Shown here piece after piece: positions 1 through 14,599 of a stretch of DNA of 64,000 nucleotides (the stretch's first letter is position 1; the number at the start of each line of letters is the position of its first letter). The DNA is taken from assembly GCF_000150275.1 (NCBI RefSeq), contig NW_002060949.1, positions 3,416,449-3,480,448 on the forward strand. The letters are read 5' to 3'. The translations under genes and the position numbers were made by a program. The stretch is from Trichoplax adhaerens (lineage: Eukaryota > Placozoa > Uniplacotomia > Trichoplacea > Trichoplacidae). The notes below the pieces were generated by a model. That model was not told the DNA's origin. It saw nothing but the letters and a program-made list of their open reading frames with translations, and searched no databases.

Positions 1-720
1 ACAGGCACTATCGTCGTATTGGTAGATGCATCTTGCGCCATAGGGTGCGCACGTGGACGACTCATATGAGCTATGGGAAGCCAAAGCTGTGCTACATACA
101 TATATAACCATGGAAACATATCACTTAGGGACATTCTTTACTATGTCGTTATGTAATCATGCTAATAAAAGTTGATAAAACCCCAGCAAAGTAGTGATTT
201 GGGCAGGTGCAGAATATAAATTATTTATTTTGCAGGAAAATTGATTTAGCAGGAACTGACTGATCCGATTGCCCATACTGTACGGTGTCCAGTGTGCACG
301 ATCGTGTTGTAAATGGAATCAAATTATCGAAGGCCTGATTTATCTTATTCTAGCTAATTGTTCAAGCTTTACAAATACGCGGATAGATCCCCTAGTTAAG
401 TCTGCCTGATAGTGAGCGTTACCAAATATTTATCAATATACTAGTAATATGGTACCTTTACTCTTTTACTTGCGATGTTTCCGTTAATAGGTACCTATAC
501 GTAACTATACGAGAGAGAAGCTACTTAGAACATAACCCCCATGTCCTATTTCTCTAGATTTAACTAATACAATACGCGCTTATTATCCTTCCGTAAAAGC
601 ACCATTACCCTATTACTTATCATTTAATAGTTAATGAACCGTTATGTAATTTTTCAGCTAGGTTTCAATGCGGTCATAGTACTAGATTTAGAGTATCATA
701 GCCTACTACATACCTTTATT

Positions 721-1550
721 TAGCCGTCAACCTATTCTTTGATACTTTTACACTACTGCTTTAACTCGGAATCATAAATACATCTAACTAACAGTTGATT
801 AAAGGGAAAATACCAGGATCTTTAGTGAATCATAGTAACTAGCCAACCTATTGTCACGGTGCGAACTACCGTGAAGAAATAGATATCTAAATTTGGTTAA
901 TATAATATAGTGATATTATATTACAACTAGTTACTTACAATAGGAATTACTCTAATTATAAATGTGTTACAGTAAATTTATTGCTGTGCTGTAATGTGAG
1001 CTGAAATGATTCTGTGAATGGACATATTGTAGTCCGACTGTGAAAAACTAGTTAGTAGATGTTCTCACCCAAGTATTTTTATAAGATGACTTGTGAATGT
1101 TAGCTGCTGTAGAAGGGTATATAAACCCGTCAGATAGTTGAATAAAGCAGTTCTCAATTGTATAGTTGTTTTAACGTAGAATCAAAGGCGTCTAAATTCT
1201 TGTGAGTAGGGATACTGAATCCCGGAGACTATAGAGATTTAGAGATTTGTTTTACGTTATCCTTGTCACGAAGTTGGTTTGTGACACCTATACTCTGATA
1301 TTTCACTGTAGATTGCTACTTCAACTCTAAATCGTGGACTACTACGTACATCTTGACGGATAATTGATTAAAGAGTAAAATTTCAGGATCTTTAGTCAAT
1401 CGTAGTAATAAACTCCTAAACCCATTTCTGAGACACTTTTAGATTGCTGCTTTAACACTGAATGATAGACTACTAAACGTATGTTAGCTAGTAATTGATG
1501 AAAGAGTTAATTCCTGGGACTAGCGAACCCTAGTAACTAGTCACTTACAA
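721..1550. repeat. three diverged repeat copies, two of them tandem
   Basis: Copies start near 727, 1288 and 1417. Each carries, in order, a CCTAT/CCTAA start, a CACTnnnGATTGCTnCTTTAAC-like block, then AGTTGATTAAAGnGnAAAATnCCAGGATCTTTAGT-like sequence and a CGTAGTAA/CATAGTAACTAG tail. The second and third copies abut. The first is separated from them by about 430 unrelated bases (see findings). Confidence 0.6.
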
Positions 1551-3269
1551 TCAGCCTATACAGTAGAGAAACAAATCTTAATTTACTCCTATCAATTCAT
1601 TATTTTTGTTTAATAATAATTTATATAATATGCCAAATATACACGTATATTAACAGTTGAAATAATTCAAATTTGGTGAATATGATAGCAACACACAGCT
1701 TCAGGTAACAAACTAAGTGAATGACTCATTGAGGCAAATATGAATTAGACCAATCTTTCATGTAGGTATAATGTCGACGATAATGAAGTTCATTGATTGT
1801 ATCTAAGTTTTTTCTAGAAAATTACCCCTAATTCTCCATCACTCACAATGCGAGTGAAAGAAATTTATTAAAGTGAAGATCTTTTTGAATATGCAGTACT
1901 GTACTGCAAAGTTTCCATATTTTATACCAACTACGATACAAAATAAAGCAGTATTTTTAATCTTTCCAGTAGTCACTAGTCAGTAATGCAGTTTATAATA
2001 AGTAAATTTTATTGTTACTGTACCGGATACGATGATAAAATTTATCGTCACAAGTGTACCTGCAAATAAAATTGCGGAGGGGAAAGGAACGCCTTCTACG
2101 ATAACAATTTAAAGGTATGGTTGAGGAATCATCTTGTTCACCTATAGGAATCCAAGCGAGGTAGAATTGTATCTTATTGCTAGCCCTTTTTTTCTTGATC
2201 CGCTTTAACAGTAACGATAGAGTACTTTCCAAAGCTGTTAATCAACAACTGAAGCGCAGACAATCAACGTGCAGTTGCTCAGTATCTTGGAAATACGCAT
2301 GTAATATTGATTATTACATTGAACTATGAAATATTGGACCTATACGACTGGCATTTAGCATCTGTCAGTTGCAATAGATCGAGAAGTATAACAATTTTTA
2401 GTATATTAGTGACTGATTGCTATCAGTACAATTTTGGAATAAAAATGCCGGAATCGCGCATTTTAAACGAAGCATTTGCCAAAAAGTAAATAGCTTAGAA
2501 TTAACATTATTCGGAAATTATGCGAGAACAGTTCAACTGTTATGCTATATCGTAAGATTGTGCAAGCATTTCTACAGCCAAAGGGCACCATCCTATTTTA
2601 ATCTTATAAATTAAGATCTTCTTCTGCAGTAGCGTTGGAATAACATTCGAGGATAAGATACAACATTGCAGTTGCACATTCTGTATGACTACACCTTATT
2701 ACGAGTGCCTTCATATTCTTATTATAGCTAATCGGCATTCATACCGGTAGCTACCTCAGCGCATAAAAGACTGCGGTTGAGAGTTCATTCTAGGTATAGA
2801 CATGGTGTACAGTACAGACGACCATACAAATTGTATAAATACAAATATCACATTGATAATCTTCAAATGCATACCATAAACAGTGAATCATTGCAGTAAT
2901 ATTTTCACTGCTAAAGCGTGAATTGCGCGTGCATGAGAGGGAAGAGAAGAACCTTATTTAGAACCGAAAGACGAACAGCGCGTTCCTATATAGCCACACG
3001 TCTCGGGTTATAACTTATGAGCATCCGTGAGAGCTATTAGCCACTGAGTCTCTCCTAATTTACAATAGATATACAACTCGAAAAAAGAAGAACGTCTTTT
3101 GGGGGAGGAGGAAGAGAGAGAGCTTAAGAGTTCGAGGGAGAAAGTACAAATTATTTCTCGAGTCCTCTCATGGACTGCCAGAAGAAAATAGCCTACTTGC
3201 AGTGAGCTCTTTGATGAAAGACATCTGATAGACTGACAGACAGATGCACCGAAATGACAGAGCTATGAC

Positions 3270-3332
3270 TTACAGTACTGTACAGACTATACAGTACTTT
3301 GTACACTGTCCAGTACAGTGCAGTATACTGTA
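3270..3332. promoter_or_regulatory. CAGTAC/GTACTG palindrome cluster upstream of ZNG1
   Basis: Within about 60 bases the motifs CAGTAC, GTACTG, TGTAC and GTACAC recur many times in both orientations, for example TACAGTACTGTACAG at 3271. The cluster ends about 160 bases before the ZNG1 initiation codon. Similar clusters lie upstream of GLDC. The clustering is visible directly. A regulatory role is inference; it could instead be a dispersed simple repeat. Confidence 0.4.
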
Positions 3333-3489
3333 AAATGGGAGGAAATCGGTACGAAAATAATCGGAGATCGTTGACTCTATAAACTTCCTTATGTTGTATC
3401 TACTGTTGCGTACACTACATATCAGCGAAGGTAGATCGAACTAGTGACGATTCAACCATCCCGTTACATCGTTATCGACATTGAATTCC

Positions 3490-6400
3490 ATGAAGAAAAT
3501 GGCCACCATGGATGAAGAAGAAGCTTGTCCAGAATTAGTCGAAGACGATGGTAGCAAAATCCCTGTGACTATTATTACTGGATATTTGGGTAAATTGATA
3601 TCCTAACGCTGTTAAGAGTCATTTCACCGGATTCTATACTGCAAAGTGATAAAATAGGAAGTGCAGCAAGGAATAAACCAATTATAATGTGTAAATAGTT
3701 GCAGTTGTTATTGACAGTCAATTGAAATTAGGTCTCCATGTTCTACTTTACATTATATCATTACAGCAGTATTATTGTAGGATTTGACCAGAAAGAGTCT
3801 TTGATAATATCTGTAATGACCTGCTGTAGACTAAATAGAATGCTTTCGTAGGACTGCATAAAGGAACAGAATGAAGCTAGTAAGAACTATGCTCCATTTG
3901 ACTCCATAAAATCACAAACTGCAAAATTATTTTAGTTATCCTTGACAATAAAGTATAGGCTTACCTCTGTATAGTAAAAATTGGACTACGAATACTATTT
4001 GCAATGCCAGTAATGTTTCATGGATTAAAAAAATATGATACATTTCTTGTCTGTAAAGAGCATGATAGAATTAAAGTAGAGATATTAGTTCTTGGCTTTA
4101 TCATAAATTTTTACGAGGTGGAGATGTACCCTTATGCTTGATCTTGTTGCCATCTGCATTACTAGACCGCATAGTCCATGCAAATTGAAGATTGCAGATA
4201 GCATTATTTCATCCATTGTAAGAAATACGTTGCAAGATAGATCTTCTTCTTTTAAACTATGTATTGTAGGTACTAGAATAGATTTACACCTGCAATACTA
4301 AATTAATGCTCAATTGATCATGATCAATGTGCTGTAGACGTAATTTCATACTTTTGAATTAAACTGAAACGATATTGGTCTAGATGTAGCAATAGGATCA
4401 GACAGCAAAGTTTATACTGCATACAAGCATACATTCGATTCAGTATATGTACCTATCTTTTCCTCCACAATGGAGGCAACAGTACAATAATACTAGTAGG
4501 CGAAGTAGCAGAACCAGAATGTTATTACTCGACTGATTATTACAAAATGTTTCCAGTCACGATTCCATACATTTGCATTACTGCAGGTATAAAAGTAGAA
4601 GCTGACGAGAACTCACGCTATTCCCAATTTACCATAAGATTCGTGTCGTATATTTGACTTGTGCTTTCGATTAATGCAGGCGCAGGAAAGACCACTCTAC
4701 TGAATTACATCTTAAATGAACAACATAACCGACGAATTGCTGTTATTATGAATGAATTTGGCCAAGGTGAGCTACTTCACGAAAGGATTATGTTAATTTT
4801 TTATTATATTAAAGGCCGGAGCTACATTTCAAGTAAAATAAAACTAATGCTACATCTAATACAGCACTTCAAACTTGTTTTACGGTCGACAATCTGTAGT
4901 GGACATGATATATCTTGCCTTTTTAATATGGATAATATTGCAAAAGTACTAATTTTGCAAACAACTTTGGTACACCTAGCAGTTATACTTGATTTTTAAG
5001 AACCTTGGTAGCTGCTGTCAATGAGTTTATGAGTTATTTGCACCTTAAAATTAGCTTACTTTTCCCTATCAATGATAATATTGAGGTCGATTAGGTAGGC
5101 AACTCTATCGTGCTATTAATATAAGAAGCGATATTACAATATTTTAGTAATCAATCATTCGCGTTACTCAATAATATTTTAATAACTTTGGAATGGTATA
5201 GCCCTGTGCTAGATGAAAATGTTGGTAATATCTCCAACAAATCTCTAATATTTGTTGCTGCTCGCATAGATAGAATAATTTGCAATACAATGTCACATTT
5301 TATTTATAAATACCCTTAGTTCCTTATTACTACAGCAGCATGCAATCATTGTAATGTTACACTTCAGCTAAATTATAGCTAAGTTTGTGCTAGCAAGTTA
5401 GGGAATGAAGATGTTGCAACACCAATTTCTGCTTATCTATTATTCTACCAAAATATGTAGATATTTTCTGATGATAACGAAATAATGATCATATCATTTA
5501 TTTACTCAAAAATACTGCAGGCGACTCCATCGAAAAATCAATGTCTGTTGGACAATCTGGAGAGTTATTTGAAGAATGGTTAGAATTGCGCAACGGGTGT
5601 TTATGCTGTTCAGTTAAGTGAGTATAAACAAACTATGCTTTGTCCAGCCCCCGTATAGTAAAGACACCACATTTATAATTAATTCTTTTTACGTATATGG
5701 TTCGCTATTTGTTAGTATAATCACAAAATGATTAGAACAGTAAATAGAGAAATCATATAAGCTTGTCAATGGCAAAAATCTGTCTTAAACTCGTGATAGT
5801 ACACTATAATTGCAAATTTGAATGAGAGGCGTAGACAAATATCTCATATGTCGAATATGTACCCTTATTCGAATTTTGATCGTTAAAACCATAGAGATTC
5901 TGGAGTGAAAGCCATTGAGAATTTGATGGAAAAAAAAGGAAAATTCGATTATATTCTACTCGAAACAACTGGCCTTGCAGATCCAGGTGATATTTTCTTA
6001 TAGAAGCCGATTTCTCTTTCGTAGATAAACTATATACGAACATATGTACACTTTACCTAGGTGTGCCAAGCACTTATATATATGTTAAAAATTGCACTAA
6101 TCAATTTTGATTTACCTTAGGCCCCATTGCATCAATCTTCTGGCTTGATAGTGAACTCGGATCTGAGATCTATTTAGACGGTATTCAGTTGTTGATCGTA
6201 ACGACTTTGTTAAATTTCACTACGTAATGGTTGAAACTTGATTAGTTAACTATTATTTTCCTATTTACGCGTATAGGCATTGTAACGTTAATTGACGGTA
6301 AAAATTGCCTTAGGGTTAGTTCAACACTAAATTATGATTCACAGTAAAATATCGTGTCAACGAGCTATTTATAGATATTGCTTGATAGACGTAGAAGTGA

Positions 6401-9400
6401 TATCGATAAACTTTAATAGAGTTTAGGTGAAGAAAGACCCAAAGGAATAATAAATGAATGCGTCAGGTAACTCATTCTTATACCACAGTGTAATATAAAC
6501 AACGTAAAAAATAGCATCTAAATTATAACATCGACTATGGAGGTTCTAAATGTAGTTTTATGCATCTCGATTTCAGATAGATTTTGTTCTTGAAAATCTA
6601 ATCTTTTCATGTCTTAATATCTCCAGACAGATAGCTTTAGCTGATTTATTGATTGTCAACAAAACAGATCTAATAGAAGAAGACGAGTTAGTAAAGTTGA
6701 GATCAAGTATCAGGTGCCTTTTAACTCGTATACATCCAATGCCCCCCTCCAACCAAAATTTTACGTAATTGAGATTGTGTATTGTATCTATGCAGGTCCA
6801 TGAACAGCTTTGCTAACATTATAGCAACTAAACGGTCAAGGTAATATAAAAACTGGTTGTTTTAGCTATAACTGTTTGGTTTTGGCAGATCATACATTAG
6901 TATAGCTAAGTCGAACGTATATCATGTGTTGATAACTGTGCCCCATATATGATCGTACTGTTAGGGTTGATTTAAATTCAATTCTCGACCTCCACGCTTT
7001 TGATTCGAAAGACAAGTGAGTGGCTTCAATAAAATATTTTGCCCTGTAAAAATAAAATTACAAGCGATAAGGATAAAATCAATTTATTTATCTAAGTGGG
7101 TTAGAAATTCTATCCAGTAGATGGTCTGATAAGGATACAACTTCTACCAGTATAAGTAATCATCTCGAGCAAGTTAGTACGGTTTTAACATAGAAACTGT
7201 AATGAACTGAAACTTGTATAGTCAATGCGTTTCTCAACTGATGTGATTATTTTTCTCTTTCAAGAATGTCAGCACCGCTCTGATTGAATTCGAAGGAAAT
7301 ATAGATTTGGAACCTCTAGAGACATGGTTGCAGGTTAGAAATGTAATAGTTAGTTAAAGTTGGTTTATAAATACAGCCTTTCTGTTATACTTGCATATCA
7401 AATATTAGTTTGCGATCATCTTAATTCATAGGATTTACTATGGGAAAAAAACATCAAAAATAAAAACAATGAAGTAATGGAAATTTTGCGTTGTAAGGTA
7501 ACTCAGGAATGATATATTTTTATCGTCTATCAATAACCATTTTTAAAAATGTTTTTCTTCCGTCGTCTTTGCATTCAATTGGCATTATTTGCCCAGCTAA
7601 TTTGTCCTTTTCATAAATTTTAATACTTCATTTAATTCTCGTGCATGCAGATTTAACAAATTCATGAATTAAATAAATTTTTATACAATTCATTCTGTAA
7701 ATAACCTATACTCTATACGCGCTAAATACATCTTATAGTAATTAGTCTCTCCTGTGTGTCATTTAATTTCGTATAGCATATTGAGCTATTATTATCTAAT
7801 TAAAAGATTTATATCACTATTATGAGTGTGATACTATATAGTAACATCATTAAATTAACTTATGTAGCATAACACCAAATTCATACGTGTAGAGTTGCTA
7901 AATAGTACAGCATACGGGTATAGCTTGTTATATATGCTTATCGTAATTAAATTGTAACGGATATCATATATCCTATATTATTGCAGCGATATCAAATGTG
8001 ATCTTATTTGGAAATAATTGATTTTATATATATTAAAGTATAATGTATTATCACCTTCCTGCTATATCAATCAGCGAATATCGCTCAGCTGGAAGCAGTT
8101 CATTTGAATCTTTTACTGAAAGTGATTATTTTATTCAGTAAAAATTATATTATTATTAAGTTAACGTTGGAACCATTTTGGATAATTAATACAGGAACTT
8201 CGATTAGGCGCATAGATCAAATTAGCTTTAATTTTTTCCTGGAAATTGACAGGCATTGATCTAGTATATTTGCAGCAATATGTATCAAACGGTATCTTCC
8301 AAGATATCTGACCAGAAATAATGACTTATTTGCTACTGCCATAATAATTACTTAAGAAGATCAGTAATCGAATTAGATAATGAAATCGAGGTGATCTATT
8401 AGTTCTGTAATCAAATCAACCTCTCAATTATTTGATGAGAAATTTCCATCTTCTTCTCTTTTAATAGTTACTATACAGTACTATAGTACTATATTTCTAA
8501 TTTATCTTCTTTTGAAAGAAATTTTTCGAATATTAACGAGCGTCTTAACCAATACAGTAAATTTAATCTGATGTTCTGATATCGCAGGGTCAGTTATCAA
8601 GTAGGGGTTGTGATAAGCGTATACTATTCCAAGCTGTGTATGAATTATATGACAAGGTAGAAACTACGGAGTGGTTAGAAAATGAAAGAAGAATCAACAA
8701 ATTAGTTTTTATCGGTAAGTCATGCAGAACTTTACAGGTTCTATTCCATTGTAGCAAATGCACCTAGTTAATGTCAGTCTTTATATTCGATCCTATTACA
8801 ATTATTATATCCAGTATATTAATACTAGAAAATTTAATTATATTGCTGGACTTAATGAGTCCAAAGGATAAATAAAATGTTAGTTGAAGAGCTAATAGCG
8901 TAAACAATTATTGTGTGACAAGCTAATTTAGTTCATTATTTATTTTGTTAGAGTAAACTGTCGCTTAATGATTCCTCATTAAAGTTAAACATGAATATGA
9001 CATTTTGCAGCCTTACAAAGATGCAGTACTCAGTATTTACACTATCAGTATTATATATAGTATAATTTATAAATAACGTAAATGCGCAATTTTTACAATA
9101 CTATATTCTTAATGCGGTTGAACTAGCAGTACTTATAGTTTCATTAAATTCTGTACAGCGTTGATAAAAACAAGTTACCAGTTATATAAAGTTAAATATA
9201 CTCGTGTCTTCTCCGTAAATACAGTAGAATTACATTTATTTAAGGAAGGTTATTTTTGATGACCTCTATTTAATATCAGGTGATTGATCTTTCATTTAAT
9301 GATATCCTATAGATATTACTGCAATACAGTAGTTGAAATGGTAAGAGTCTATTTAAATACATATAGGATAATTTCTCACTTTAGTGCCAATTTACTCCAA

Positions 9401-11071
9401 ATTAGGGGAGATAATGAAGTAAATTAGCATTTCAATAGGGCTCCAAATCGTATTATGTCATCACGAAGTTTTGTTAGTAACATATTGTTATTACTTCAAT
9501 TCTTTTCAAACTTTACTAAAGGAGCGACAAGTACTATATATAACATATATACGTGCACATAGATTACTAATTTGATAATAATGTATGGAAATCGCCTAGT
9601 GTCTACAGTTTTTTCTACACCGTAAGTTGGAAAATCAGCTCTATCTTCAGCTAAGACTGTATCAAGATGATATATATATACTAAGTGTGCGATTGGTTAT
9701 GATTTAATTTACTTTATTTCAATGCATTACTGTGTTATCCTAGTTAAAATTACACGTTTTTATTACAAACTTAGTTTAGAAATAAATTATGATTATATCA
9801 CACAATAGCGTAATCGCTGTTATTGTTATTTTTTATTAGCAGCTTCTTAAATCTAATAACTGTGATGCGATGTTTTTTTCGTCTCATCGATTTCGCATTT
9901 TTTTGTTTTCTCTATTCATACTGATGTTTGCACTATGGCGCCTACTGTAGTCTATTTTAATTATCATAACTTTATGCTATTATTATCGAGATTGAAACAA
10001 TTAATTAATAGATGGAAACGACTATTTAATTAAATTTAATTGACGGAGTGAACATCAAAGTTTAAATGTTGACGCAGATACGGCAAATATTATGTTAGTT
10101 ATCTTTGTTTGGTAGAAATATTGACGACAGAAAGCTGTTTTAACCTTCTTACTATTAACTTTGATCATAGTATAGTTTATATTTGATAGAATTCCTCATT
10201 AATTGATATATATAATACATAAGGTAGAAAAGTTAATATCATACTACTCAACTTCGTTAAATGTTTTTATCTTCTTTCTCTGTTTAACGGCTATCTACTG
10301 CATTATGTAACTCCACCCCGTTTATCGTAAATATGTAGCCGTAATCAATCGAATCAGGCTCAATTACTATTATTCTTCCCTCCATCTAAACTCGATTATT
10401 AACTTGAATCATAGCTTTACTAGTAGGTGTGGCTATTTTAGACGGAAAACTCTAGCACACAATAACGATTTCTTATTGTGTTTACGTTGTAACACTGAAA
10501 GTTTTTTCTACCACTCGATTACTTATGTTTTATTTTAATTGGTTTATATTTCCATGTTAAGACAAGTTCAGTTGACAGTATTACCATAGTGAAGTATTTT
10601 TTATACAGATCGAAGCGATTCTTAAATACGTTTTACATCTTTTTTATGACATTAATGTTTATTACGATTGTAACTATTTTTCCGTGTCAAGCTCTGTATT
10701 GATCAATACTACCACAGCATTTTTTATCGTTGCATACTAATGTCGGCAACATGCATTATCTAGTATGTCCGCTCTGTGTGATATCAAAGTCCAAGATATA
10801 CAGTTACGGCTTTCTTTCTCTATCGATATTAATTTTTTTCTATAAATACAATCATTAATTATTGTAATAATGATAATTCTTCTCCTATTGCTATTTATGC
10901 GACCTGTTTCCGATTAGAATATATCCTTATTTCAATGCATTTGATATTAAATTAAGTGTTAGCTAAAGTTATCTTCCCTTTTTCTCTTATATTTGGAATT
11001 GGTACTTTATAGGCAGAAATGTGGATCACGCTATATTAGCCGAAGGAATACAACAGTTTATTCTTAATTGA
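3490..11071 (+). CDS. ZNG1: ZNG1/CBWD zinc-chaperone GTPase (COG0523), 15 exons
   Basis: GTP-dependent zinc metallochaperone; in vertebrates it delivers zinc to methionine aminopeptidase METAP1. Exons: 3490-3589, 4680-4766, 5521-5617, 5895-5986, 6121-6180, 6277-6314, 6420-6466, 6627-6713, 6796-6840, 6965-7015, 7097-7172, 7265-7333, 7432-7497, 8588-8714, 11013-11071. All junctions are GT-AG, and phases join into 366 codons (human about 395). Visible motifs: Walker A GYLGAGKT (residues 31-38), metal-binding CLCC (89-92), ETTG (118-121), NKTD (185-188), and an N-terminal CPELV (13-17) like the METAP1-docking segment of human ZNG1. Three in-frame ATGs (3490, 3499, 3508) are possible starts; the third sits in a near-ideal GCCACCATGG context. 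The C-terminus is shorter than the human one. Exons 6, 7 and 11 depended on choosing among acceptor or donor sites by homology. AATAAA lies at 11154. Confidence 0.93.
8715..11012 (+). other. long last intron of ZNG1
   Basis: This 2.3-kb intron is much longer than most others in the gene (82-1,090 bases). It begins with the consensus donor GTAAGT and ends TTTATAG. The interior is A+T-rich without recognisable coding sequence, RNA gene or clear repeat array. The final 59-base exon was placed because it completes the codon split by the donor, resumes with GRNVD (human GRNLD) and reaches a stop. Confidence 0.6.
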
Positions 11072-14000
11072 TAGATAAAATGAATTAGTCGTTAGGCGCA
11101 ATTGATCGTTTTAACAATTATGTGGATAACAGAAGAAAAGAAAGAACTTGTTTAATAAATAAGTGACAGTACACATAGTCATAATTAAGGAAACAATAAA
11201 ATTGAATACAACTATTTACTATAATTATCATTTACTGTTGAAGTAAATGATTTGATAGTCGTAATCGAGCGGTTAAGATATTAGGTAGAGAGTATACATA
11301 TAAATGAGAAATGTGATGCACCGGTTAGCTCACAGCGTAACATCAACCATTTTTAGAGAAAAATTAATTTTTCAACTTTCGACAATTCATCTCTTCACCA
11401 TTATATACTTTAAGTTAACCTATTTTATTCGTTAATAAATGTAATTATTGTCATCTAAACTTACCTTTAGGTGATTAGTACTATAATGATGATAATGTAA
11501 TCTTCATTCGATTTATAGCTAACTGACAAGTATTGTTATTATAGATGAAGATGTTTTAGTTTTATTTCATTAGTGTCTTCCTTTCATTGATCTATTATTC
11601 TTTTGTATTATGTATATTATCCAAATTCAGGAAAGGTCAGTTAATGAAGAATGATGGCATGATAGAGTAGAATAATGTTACTTCTACTGTTGTACAACAC
11701 CCTTATTACCGGACGTATTTTATCCATTATAAATTAATTTAATGAAAACTCTATTATCAGATGAATTGGTTGATATTTTAGTCTTGATTGCTACATATTA
11801 TAGTCCAAATTATCTATCAACTGTAGTAATTCATAGCTACTGATGACAACATTATTCAATAAAAATGTATCAAAAACTACCTACAGTATACATAGTAATG
11901 AGGGGGAGGTGGAGTATGAAAAAAAACATTTTAAATCGTCATTATTGTGATATAACTTTTGTTCTACTGGGTTTATCTTTTCATAAAGTTAGACTATGCT
12001 AGATAAGTTAGTTTTATTAATTTGACTATTTAACTAATAGATCCTTTTTAGTATTGTAGCACATAGGTACGAATTTATAAAATCATCATAGTATTTGCCT
12101 TATCCTCTTCAACTTGATATAATGATAATGTCATTATTGATTGACTTACTTGACTGTCTTGCAATTTATTTGTTTTCAACAACTATTAATCAAATTTAGT
12201 CGCAATAGAAGATAGAAAAAGGGTGATAATTTAAGGATGTAGTAGGCTGGAATATCGAGAAGGAAATTAGAAAATTTTAATGCTAACATCATTAACTTCA
12301 GTGAAATTAAAATGAAAGAAAATATTATTTTTTTGACGTCGTTTGATTAGGTTTTTAATTCTATTGCTTGTCAATTTTCTCTTGGTCAACAGCAAGTAAA
12401 AATTACAGTTGCAATTCTGTCAATCTAATGATAGAAAATTTAATTAGATTGATTCGATTGCATTGAAAGTAATTCGATTAAGTTTGCGTTGTTCGAGAAG
12501 GGCAAAAATGTTTAACCGATGAAGAAAAATAATTTATTACATTAGCAATTAGATTGTCCAAATGAATGATTTTAAAAAATAAGCTAATGGGAGGCAAGGA
12601 TAGTTAAGATCAATGATGAAATTAATTTATAATAAATTTAATGTTGAACTATTGGATGGAAATAAAAAATAATGATCAAGTATTTTAAGGGAAATAAACT
12701 TATGATTGTTGATTAGGATAGACTTGAATGATGCGTATGATCAATTATACCTATTTTTTGTCTAAAATACGAATTAATTTTGATTGATTCACGTGAAATA
12801 ACTGAAATATTAGCCAGTACTGACTATAATAGCCATGAAAGGGGATTGAAAAAATGGCTAAGGTGATTAAAGATGTAGTGATAGGTAAGAAGTGATTTTT
12901 TTTTAATTTATTGAAATCATGATGAGTAATATTTAGATAAGCGGGTAAATAGACGAGACGATAATAAGAACAAGTTGATGTTAGTCTACGGTAGGTTAAA
13001 AGACAGCCGCCTTTTGTCCATAGTATTTTAATTATTTTATGCACACATTTGAACTTGATAACTACTTAGAACTGTTTACCTAAATATCAAAGACAATCAA
13101 TTCTGTTTAATATGAGACATCGATGTTTAATATCATGCTATTTATTTAATTTGTTGAAAGACTTTAGCCATTATCTACTAGTTTGCGTGTCTGTCTTGAT
13201 CTTACTCTAGCATTTATTTGTATCTTCTTTACTCTCATATTCCCTCTCGCTGCCATGATCGATCTATCTTTCTTTTCCTGAGCCTATTGTTTTATTATTG
13301 ATGCTACTCTTCAATCGATTGCCTAATGCATTTTTCTATCTATCAACAAATCAGTATTATATGTAGACGTAGACGACAAAACAATACTTTTAGCTTACTT
13401 TACCCCTGTTGAATATAATAATAAGAAAGAAAATGTTGAACTTAGTTAGAAATAATTTCAATTTCTTGTATTTATCTTGTTCTATTTGATCTTTGACTAG
13501 TTGTCAACTATCGTCATCTAATTAAAATAAATAAAATCGATATAAAAATGATGATGTCTATCTTATCTCATGAATCACTGATAATCAGAATTGATTACAG
13601 CTTACTCCTATGAGAAAAAAATAACAACTTGCTACGATTGTGAATCATTAGAGCTAAATAATGAAATTACCAAGAGGGTAAAAACTACTCTAGGAAAAAA
13701 TAAAATGAGTAACGGACAAATAGAGAAAAAATGTAAATAAGAATGACAAACTGGCAGACTCTTTACCGTCTATGTTTGTCTAACATATTTCATTTTGAGT
13801 TAAGTGTGAAAATAAATAGAAAATGCCGTCCATTTTTTACGGGATAATCGTTTGTCCGTTTAACTTTGAAAATTAAATTCAACAACAAGATCAATCTATC
13901 TTGAAGAGGATAAGCTAAATCATTTAGAGTGAAATCGATCGATCGATATTATGATATGATGTCATAATTATCAATTGAGATAGAATATGGACGTGAATGA

Positions 14001-14599
14001 GATCAAGTTAATTAACTGCAACTATCCTTCGTCTTCAACTTAACCTATAATTTACCTATTAATATGATCTTTATCCCTTCCTTTAACTCGATTAGAGTCA
14101 TTATGTAAATTATTGTATGCTTGATTAGCAGAATGATGACGCTATTATAGAAAAAGAATTCCACACTGTGTGGAGATATCACTTAAGGCTAAATTAGAGT
14201 TCAAGGATTGAAAAGAAAATAAACTACAATCTAATCATCAAAGAGGAAAAAGGTGGAGAATTAACAACAAAAAGAAAAAAAATGAGGGGAAATGAAGTAA
14301 CTTTATCCTATCAATAGATGTAGTTAAATGATGCTAAAATAAAATGCAACAACAATAATAATCAAGACGAGAATTGAAAAAATAGCTATACATTAAATAG
14401 AAAGAAAAGAAATGAATGGACATCAACTTCTTCTCTTTTTGCCTTGTATTTTTTTTTGCCACTGTTGAATTCATGACAATATCCAGACATTTCTATTGTC
14501 ATCTTTATTTTTTATACTTATATGATGTTAATTGATTCACCTGAGGGCTTTGTTCTAGCATTTTTTATACTCTAAATCGATTGGCATTTTCGACTTAAT

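Larger units (their letters stand above)
1..3489. other. left intergenic flank and 5' region of ZNG1
   Basis: No gene is recognised here. Short open frames near 1.99-2.23 kb (minus) and 2.31-2.61 kb (plus) lack family motifs and usable splice context, so I treat them as chance. The span contains three diverged copies of a repeat of about 125 bases (721-1550), a TATAAA/AATAAA pair near 1118-1145, and a short palindrome built on CAGTACTGTACTG at 1892-1908. From about 3,060 the sequence becomes purine-rich (AAGAAG, GGAGGAGG, GAGAGAG), then enters the CAGTAC cluster just before the ZNG1 start. That last part is the likely promoter and 5' untranslated region. Confidence 0.5.

Noticed and set aside
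7101-7104. TTAG at 7101 as the ZNG1 exon 11 acceptor
   Set aside because: It gives an early stop. The upstream TCTAAG acceptor (exon from 7097) keeps the frame and the expected G-L-E-I-L-type sequence.
12751-13044. 97-codon minus-strand frame
   Set aside because: It starts with a non-ATG codon, its composition matches A+T-rich chance frames, and it has no family motif or splice partner.
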